NCBI GenBank assembly: GCA_030617525.1
Contig: JAUWVG010000216.1
Coordinates: 1-5,186 of the forward strand
DNA from: Candidatus Aminicenantota bacterium
GTDB taxonomy: Bacteria; Acidobacteriota; Aminicenantia; Aminicenantales; Aminicenantaceae
Reading direction: 5' to 3'
Length of the DNA stretch: 5,186 nucleotides
The first letter of the stretch is position 1. Each line of letters begins with the position of its first letter. The translations under genes and the position numbers were made by a program. Under the pieces are notes generated by a model. That model searched no databases. It saw only the letters and a list, made by a program, of their open reading frames with translations, and was not told the DNA's origin. Of the stretch, positions 1 through 3,851 are shown piece by piece.

Positions 1-60
1 TATGTGTACGGCCCTGCAAAACCCAGATCTTTTTACGCCGGCTTCGAATTTTCCTTCTAA
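1..60 (+). CDS. TonB-dependent outer-membrane receptor, C-terminal end only (partial)
   Basis: Frame 1 is open from the window edge to a TAA at 58-60 and encodes YVYGPAKPRSFYAGFEFSF. Seen: the pattern [Y-x-Y-G-x-(x)-P-R-S/T-F-Y-A-G-hydrophobic alternation-F-stop] with a terminal phenylalanine. Known: TonB-dependent receptors (BtuB, FepA and CirA types) end with a last beta-strand of the form P-R-T-F-Y-x-G-x-x-x-x-F, and the terminal aromatic residue is read by the BAM machinery during outer-membrane assembly. Such receptors import siderophores, cobalamin, metals or glycans using the TonB-ExbBD energy system. The substrate cannot be judged because the plug and most of the barrel lie outside the window. 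The location just upstream of a metal efflux operon makes a metal or metallophore role possible, but this is inference. Another outer-membrane beta-barrel family with a similar last strand is the main alternative. Confidence 0.72.
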   Translation, partial: YVYGPAKPRSFYAGFEFSF

Positions 61-62
61 AC

Positions 63-68
63 AGGAGG
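63..68 (+). promoter_or_regulatory. Strong Shine-Dalgarno-like AGGAGG with no gene behind it
   Basis: AGGAGG lies three bases after the receptor stop codon and is as good as the ribosome binding sites of the efflux genes. No ATG or GTG follows within 15 bases. The only possible start, TTG at 73, opens a seven-codon frame ending at TGA 94-96. It may be a leftover of a gene once translated right after the receptor, or chance. Confidence 0.3.
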
Positions 69-72
69 CCAG

Positions 73-101
73 TTGGTTCTTGTTTCAATTTTTTGAACCA
101 A
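73..101 (+). repeat. 7-bp inverted repeat TTGGTTC / GAACCAA, possible operator or weak hairpin
   Basis: TTGGTTC at 73-79 is the exact reverse complement of GAACCAA at 95-101, with a 15-base T-rich spacer. It lies after the receptor stop and spans the likely -35 region of the next gene. There is no T-run after the right arm, so it does not look like a standard intrinsic terminator. An operator for a dimeric repressor, a weak receptor-mRNA hairpin, or chance in AT-rich DNA are all possible. Confidence 0.3.
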
Positions 102-111
102 TCCTTATAAT
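83..111 (+). promoter_or_regulatory. Candidate sigma70-type promoter for the HENGH protein gene
   Basis: A perfect -10 box TATAAT lies at 106-111. The hexamer 17 bp upstream (TTTCAA, 83-88) is a poor -35 match (3 of 6). Transcription would begin near 118, giving a leader of only about 12-18 bases before GTG 130 or ATG 136. The -35 region falls inside the inverted repeat at 73-101. The DNA is AT-rich, so a chance -10 match is quite possible. Confidence 0.35.
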
Positions 112-129
112 TGTAAAATAAATGTCTTT

Positions 130-843
130 GTGAATATGAAACTGAAAAAAATTTTAAACGGGGTGCTGGTTGTCGCCTTCTCCTTACAAATAAACTCAAC
201 CGGAGACATTTCCTGTCAGAGCCCAGAATATTACAGCAATACACCAAATGTTTGGATTCAAGCTAAAGTTAAACCGGAAAAAATATTGGAAAATTACTTT
301 ACTAGCAAAGGTTTTATGAAGGGAAATATAGTAATTCCAGAGTTGGATGTCGAAGTCACACTTAAAAAAAATCAATTCTACAAAAAGGAAGAAAATGTTG
401 GAGATGTATTAGAAAGGATCAATGAAATAAGAAGAGAGTTCGGGCTGCCCATTCCTCTTCCTGACAAGATTGATGCATGTGGTTGGTGTGGAAAAATTAC
501 TGCTGAATGTTCTAAAGAAAAAGCATTTGCAAATATTATTTTAATAAAAGAAAAATTAAATGATTCAAGCAAGATTTCCACATCGGGACACGAAAATGGA
601 CATTTTTTATGGTACATTGCCAAACAAGAATTAATTTATAAAAAATTCAAAAATCCAGATATTGTAAAATCCCGCGTCAATGACAATTCATCTTTTGCTA
701 TACTCTGTGGGTGGATCGCAATGAAAAAGGCAGGATACAACTTAGATGATTGTTTTATAATCAATATTAAGAATCCCGAAGCAGAAAAAAAATCAGACCT
801 TATAAAAAATCTGGTCCGCGATTATCTCCAGGACAAAGATTAA
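130..843 (+). CDS. Unrecognised, probably exported protein with HExxH zinc-peptidase motif
   Basis: I do not recognise a named family. The 237-residue product begins with basic residues and a hydrophobic stretch (about 11-20, GVLVVAFSLQ), which looks like a signal peptide or anchor. No clear lipobox is present. HENGH at residues 154-158 (bases 589-603) fits the HExxH zinc-binding and catalytic signature of metallopeptidases. About 27 residues later, D185-N-S-S-F-A lies where M78/ImmA-like enzymes have E-A-N-x-F-A, so Asp185 may replace the usual third-ligand Glu. This alignment is inference. C117-x2-C120, C127, C193 and C208 could form disulfides or a second metal site. The start is uncertain: GTG 130 and ATG 136 are both possible and neither has a good Shine-Dalgarno. 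The gene is much richer in A+T and AAA/AAT/ATT codons than the efflux genes, which suggests a separate origin. A non-catalytic domain carrying a chance HExxH is the main alternative. Confidence 0.72.
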   Translation: MNMKLKKILNGVLVVAFSLQINSTGDISCQSPEYYSNTPNVWIQAKVKPEKILENYFTSKGFMKGNIVIPELDVEVTLKKNQFYKKEENVGDVLERINEIRREFGLPIPLPDKIDACGWCGKITAECSKEKAFANIILIKEKLNDSSKISTSGHENGHFLWYIAKQELIYKKFKNPDIVKSRVNDNSSFAILCGWIAMKKAGYNLDDCFIINIKNPEAEKKSDLIKNLVRDYLQDKD

Positions 844-880
844 CTTTATCCTTCAAAATCATTCAATCATTCTATAAAAT

Positions 881-909
881 TTGACTTGTCTTCCATTTTT
901 CCATAGTAT
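881..909 (+). promoter_or_regulatory. Sigma70-like promoter at the head of the efflux operon
   Basis: TTGACT (881-886, 5 of 6 to consensus) and TAGTAT (904-909, 4 of 6) are separated by an ideal 17 bp. Transcription would start near 916, about 8 bases before ATG 924, leaving an almost leaderless message. This argues against the alternative TTG start at 909, which overlaps the -10 box. It is the best promoter-like sequence upstream of the efflux genes and could drive the whole cluster. Confidence 0.5.
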
Positions 910-923
910 TGTCTCAAAAAAAT

Positions 924-1202
924 ATGTCTTTTAAATTTAATAAACTGTTTAACTTCGTCTTGCTTTTTATCTTTTTATCCACCACTCTGTTTATCAATTT
1001 TATGCACACAGAACATAGTGTTCATTCGTCCAATTCCTGCCCGGCCTGTCATTTCCAGAACTCGACAATCACCACAAACTTGTTCATCTCCTTTTGTCTA
1101 CCTCAACTGACTCTTCTGGAAATACTGCACATCTTTGATTCCTTCTCTTACAATCAACCCAACCTGACCATCCCGCTTTCTAGAGCTCCTCCACAAGTCT
1201 AG
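924..1202 (+). CDS. Small membrane-anchored His/Cys-rich protein, putative periplasmic metal binder
   Basis: The product has 92 residues from ATG 924. TTG 909 is in frame but lies inside the proposed -10 box. Residues about 6-26 form one hydrophobic segment (signal anchor or signal peptide). It is followed by a cluster of possible metal ligands, H28-x2-H31-x2-H34 and C39-P-A-C-H43 (bases 1038-1052). The remainder is short and ends SRAPPQV. I infer a role in sensing, binding or handing over the metal exported by the pump encoded directly downstream. Small unnamed proteins with a His/Cys patch and a C-terminal R-x-P-P often precede RND metal efflux genes; this is a recollection, not a search result. 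CPACH also fits the CXXCH heme c motif, but no other cytochrome feature is visible. The gene ends 61 bases before the outer-membrane factor, in the same direction. Confidence 0.65.
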   Translation: MSFKFNKLFNFVLLFIFLSTTLFINFMHTEHSVHSSNSCPACHFQNSTITTNLFISFCLPQLTLLEILHIFDSFSYNQPNLTIPLSRAPPQV

Positions 1203-1252
1203 CTCCTCACTTTCACTGTATTTCCATTGCTTTAACTACAAACCCCGTACAC

Positions 1253-1260
1253 GAGGAGGT
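1253..1260 (+). promoter_or_regulatory. Strong ribosome binding site GAGGAGGT for the outer-membrane factor gene
   Basis: GAGGAGGT matches the anti-Shine-Dalgarno almost fully, with three bases between it and ATG 1264, which is close but workable. CTCCTC at 1203-1208, immediately after the stop of the small upstream gene, is complementary to GAGGAG at 1253-1258. A second CTCCTC lies at 1186-1191 inside that gene. The site could therefore be masked in the RNA. Confidence 0.75.
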
Positions 1261-1263
1261 GGC

Positions 1264-2523
1264 ATGATAAAAACAAATATCATCTTTCTGATTATATTCC
1301 TCGCCTTCTTCTTGATCCCCTCTCCCTCCCAAGGAGCAGAAGAAGAGCTCACTTTAGAACAGTGTATCAACCTGGCTCTCAAACAAAATCCTCTGATACT
1401 CTCTTCACTTGAGCAGTATCAGGCCTCTCTAGCCCGAGTGAGCCAGGCAAAAGCCCTAGCACAACCTTCCCTTGACTACGACAACGACATGCAGCCCAAA
1501 TTTTTCAATCTTAAAGGAACTGGCGAAACTTACTTGGGAGTCAGCCAATCACTTGAATTCCCCGGAAAACGGATACTCAGAGGAAAAATTGCAACAACGG
1601 AATCTCAAGAGATATTACAAGATATTGATCTCCTAAAACTGGATATCATTTTCCTGGTTAAAGAAGTCTTTTACGATCTTCTCTTGGCCCAGGAAAAACT
1701 GCAATACGCCGAACAAGATCAGCAGCTCGCTCAAGATTTTTTACAAAAGGCCGAGCTCAAATACAGCGCCGGAGATGTAGCCAAAGTCGAAGCTCTCCGA
1801 GCCCAGGTCGAAGCCTCAAAAGCCGCCAATGAAATAAGGGTGGCACAAAACGAGGTTAGGCTGGCCACAGCAAGACTCAATTTCCTTCTGGCTAAAAAAA
1901 AGTATGCCCCTCTTAAAATCCAAGGCACTCTCAAGCGTCCCAGATCTAGAATAGATCTAGATACCCTGATCCAAAGAGCTCTTATGATACGACCTGAGAT
2001 TAAAAGGTTGAACCTAACTCTCGAAAAAGAAGGTCTCCAAAAAAAACAGGCCTACATGAGTTATCTCCCCGATTTTGATCTCGGCTTATCCAAGCACTGG
2101 ATAGAGGGAGAAGGCAATTTCTGGGATTTCGCTCTTTCCCTCCCCATCCCTCTATTCTTCTGGCAGCCGATAAAGGGGGAGGTCGCCGAGGCCCAAGCCA
2201 ATATCGCTTCACTTCAAAGAGAGGCTGAACACCTCAAAAACGCCATTACCTTGGAAGTAGAAGAAGCGCACATGAACGCCGTTACGGCCCAGAACCAGAT
2301 CACTCTTTTCGAAGAGGAAATCATCACTCAGGCTGAAGAAGTCTACAACATGTTTCTCTTCAGCTACCAAGAGGGGGAAATCGGGAGTATCGAGCTCATC
2401 GAAGCACGACGCACGCTCCTGGAAGCGCGAAAATCATACGCCGATGCACTCTACAACTACGGAATCGCTCTGGCCGCACTGGAAAAATCCATCGGACAAA
2501 CATTAGAAGGAGAATCCCTATGA
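1264..2523 (+). CDS. TolC-family outer-membrane factor of heavy-metal RND efflux (CusC/CzcC-like)
   Basis: This 419-residue protein should form the trimeric outer-membrane channel of the tripartite pump, docking on the adaptor encoded next. The N-terminus is a signal peptide (hydrophobic core about residues 6-18, cleavage near SQG/AEEE at 24-25) with no lipobox. The mature start has L-T-L-E-Q-x-I-x-L-A-L-x-x-N-P, the usual opening of outer-membrane efflux proteins. Two similar halves follow. Near residues 90-105, G-V-S-Q-S-L-E-F-P-G-K-R is the motif typical of CzcC/CusC members. In the second half, S-L-P-I-P-L-F-F-W near 290-300 corresponds to the matching strand, followed by long Ala/Glu-rich coiled-coil helices. 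Length is normal for the family. The start is fixed by a strong ribosome binding site. The stop overlaps the adaptor start in ATGA, so the two are translationally coupled. Family assignment is firm; the exported metal is unknown. Confidence 0.93.
   Translation: MIKTNIIFLIIFLAFFLIPSPSQGAEEELTLEQCINLALKQNPLILSSLEQYQASLARVSQAKALAQPSLDYDNDMQPKFFNLKGTGETYLGVSQSLEFPGKRILRGKIATTESQEILQDIDLLKLDIIFLVKEVFYDLLLAQEKLQYAEQDQQLAQDFLQKAELKYSAGDVAKVEALRAQVEASKAANEIRVAQNEVRLATARLNFLLAKKKYAPLKIQGTLKRPRSRIDLDTLIQRALMIRPEIKRLNLTLEKEGLQKKQAYMSYLPDFDLGLSKHWIEGEGNFWDFALSLPIPLFFWQPIKGEVAEAQANIASLQREAEHLKNAITLEVEEAHMNAVTAQNQITLFEEEIITQAEEVYNMFLFSYQEGEIGSIELIEARRTLLEARKSYADALYNYGIALAALEKSIGQTLEGESL
1942..1963 (+). repeat. 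Short tandem direct repeat AGATCTAGA, two copies, 11-base period
   Basis: AGATCTAGA occurs at 1942-1950 and again at 1953-1961; the two 11-base units agree at 9 positions. It lies inside the outer-membrane factor gene and encodes parts of R-S-R-I-D-L-D. The two copies are read in different frames, so this is not a peptide repeat. It may be a small duplication or chance. Confidence 0.4.
2505..2512 (+). promoter_or_regulatory. Ribosome binding site AGAAGGAG for the adaptor gene
   Basis: AGAAGGAG lies inside the end of the outer-membrane factor gene, seven bases before ATG 2520. Together with the ATGA overlap it fixes the adaptor start and indicates coupled translation. Confidence 0.7.
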
Positions 2524-3821
2524 CTAAAAAATACATCAGTCTTTTTATTCTCTTTGCCTTCATTGGATGGGGAATGGGCTGCACAAAAAAAACTACGGAA
2601 TCCACTGCCGTGGATGAAGGAATGACCCAAAAAGAATCCGGTCAAACCACAAATACAAGGCCTCAAGGAAAACAGCGGGCGAGAAGTCAAGGAACCCAAG
2701 CTGTCGGTAGAGGATTCCAGAACCGGAGTTTAGGCCAGCAATCCCGCACCTGGAGCTCTGAAGATGTTGTCGAGTTAACCGAGGAAGAAAAAAAAATGGT
2801 TGAAATTGAAACAATAACAGCCTCTTTTATGCCTTTAAGATCCCAGCTCCAAGCCTTAGGTAAAGTCTTTGCTCACCCAATGAGAAAAGCCATCGTCAGC
2901 TATGCTTTCCCTGCCAGAATCTCAGAAATCCACGTCCGGATCGGGGATTGGGTGAAAACCGGACAGGAGTTGATCACTCTTCAAAGTGAAGAAGTCGGCA
3001 TAGCAAAATCAGATTTTTACAAAGCCAGCGCCGATTACGAACTGGTCAAAGTTAACTGTGAGCGGGCCAAAAGACTCTACGACCGCGGTGTCGGATCTCA
3101 AAAAGACTATCTTTCCTGTGAAGCAGAGTTTAAAGTGGCCGAAGCCAGTCTGAATGCGGCCGAAAAAAAACTCCATGTGCTGGGATTTACAGAAGCACAG
3201 GTTCAAACCATCGCCGAAACACATCAGATCAATCCTATTATCACTCTTTTTGCCCCGATTAACGGAAAAATCCTCGAATACAAAGTAGTGCTCGGAGCAA
3301 TGGTCGACCAGTCCACAGAAATTCTGACCATCCTGAACCCGGAAGTTCTAGTTGTCGACGCAGAAATCTACGAAAAAGATATCGCCAAAATTAGAATCGG
3401 ACAGAATGTGGAAATTTCGGTTCCTGCATATCCCAGAGAGAAATTCGAAGGCAAAGTCAGCTACATCAGCGATGTTCTAACCGAAGAGACACGGACCATA
3501 ACGGTCCGTGTAGAAGTTGAAAACAAAGAATACAAGCTTAAACCGGGCATGTTTGCCGACGTCACAATTTATCTCAACCATCAAAGTGAAGCCTTGGTCC
3601 TTCCCAGTGAAGCCATTCTGGATGAAAAAGGCGAATCACTTGTCTTTCTCGAAATCAGCAATAAATACATCCCTGTTATTGTTGAACTCGGAACAAGAGA
3701 GGGGAATTTCATCGAAATCGTCAAAGGAATTCGCGAGGGAGATATCGTTGTCACAAAAGGAAACTATCAGCTCAAGTCTAAACTCTACGAAGAAATACTC
3801 CAGAAAGGCCATGTGCATTAA
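2520..3821 (+). CDS. RND efflux periplasmic adaptor (membrane fusion protein, CusB/CzcB-like), probable lipoprotein
   Basis: This 433-residue protein should link the inner-membrane permease to the outer-membrane channel. Residues 1-20 are a signal sequence ending G-M-G before Cys21. This is an imperfect lipobox (Gly at -3), but a likely lipidation site. Residues about 22-85 are a polar, Gln/Arg/Thr/Ser/Gly-rich linker without predicted fold. The lipoyl-like half with G-D-W-V-K-T-G-Q-E-L-I lies near 142-151, an alpha-helical hairpin spans about 160-225, and the second lipoyl half (F-A-P-I-N-G-K-I-L) starts near 244. The beta-barrel begins near 274 (P-E-V-L-V-V-D-A-E-I-Y-E-K-D), followed by L-K-P-G-M-F-A-D-V near 340. 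The C-terminal membrane-proximal domain ends in G-H-V-H, reminiscent of the His-bearing tails of CzcB proteins. The N-terminal Met triad used by E. coli CusB is not evident, so Cu/Ag specificity is not supported. The permease gene follows after 30 bases. Family is firm, substrate unknown. Confidence 0.93.
   Translation: MTKKYISLFILFAFIGWGMGCTKKTTESTAVDEGMTQKESGQTTNTRPQGKQRARSQGTQAVGRGFQNRSLGQQSRTWSSEDVVELTEEEKKMVEIETITASFMPLRSQLQALGKVFAHPMRKAIVSYAFPARISEIHVRIGDWVKTGQELITLQSEEVGIAKSDFYKASADYELVKVNCERAKRLYDRGVGSQKDYLSCEAEFKVAEASLNAAEKKLHVLGFTEAQVQTIAETHQINPIITLFAPINGKILEYKVVLGAMVDQSTEILTILNPEVLVVDAEIYEKDIAKIRIGQNVEISVPAYPREKFEGKVSYISDVLTEETRTITVRVEVENKEYKLKPGMFADVTIYLNHQSEALVLPSEAILDEKGESLVFLEISNKYIPVIVELGTREGNFIEIVKGIREGDIVVTKGNYQLKSKLYEEILQKGHVH
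3489..3511 (+). repeat. Perfect 9-bp inverted repeat (hairpin) inside the adaptor gene
   Basis: ACACGGACC at 3489-3497 pairs exactly with GGTCCGTGT at 3503-3511 around a five-base loop ATAAC. It is GC-rich compared with its surroundings and encodes part of T-R-T-I-T-V-R-V in the beta-barrel domain. No T-run follows, so it is not a typical intrinsic terminator. It may slow translation, affect RNA processing, or be chance from the alternating Thr/Arg/Val codons. Confidence 0.55.
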
Positions 3822-3839
3822 TCATGTTTTCTCTAAAAC

Positions 3840-3843
3840 GGAG
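3840..3843 (+). promoter_or_regulatory. Ribosome binding site GGAG for the permease gene
   Basis: GGAG lies eight bases before ATG 3852, in the 30-base gap after the adaptor stop. The gap contains no terminator or promoter, so the permease should share the operon transcript. Confidence 0.6.
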
Positions 3844-3851
3844 AATCTAAG

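Noticed and set aside
378..623. Minus-strand frame opposite the HENGH protein gene
   Set aside because: No ribosome binding site or motif. The + strand frame is longer and carries a signal-like N-terminus and HExxH.
844..908. Intrinsic terminator after the HENGH gene
   Set aside because: I found no GC-rich stem followed by T-run in the 65-base gap; only AT-rich DNA and the next promoter.
1038..1052. CPACH read as proof of a c-type cytochrome
   Set aside because: Five residues alone are weak. The protein has no distal Met/His heme-ligand region of a usual cytochrome fold, and the nearby His triplet fits metal binding better. Kept only as an alternative.
1731..2814. Several minus-strand open frames opposite the outer-membrane factor and the adaptor start
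   Set aside because: They lie opposite strongly conserved family motifs, show no recognisable domain, and have Arg/Pro/Leu/Phe-heavy composition expected from antisense reading.
3822..3851. Separate promoter for the permease
   Set aside because: The gap is only 30 bases and contains a ribosome binding site but no convincing -35/-10 pair.
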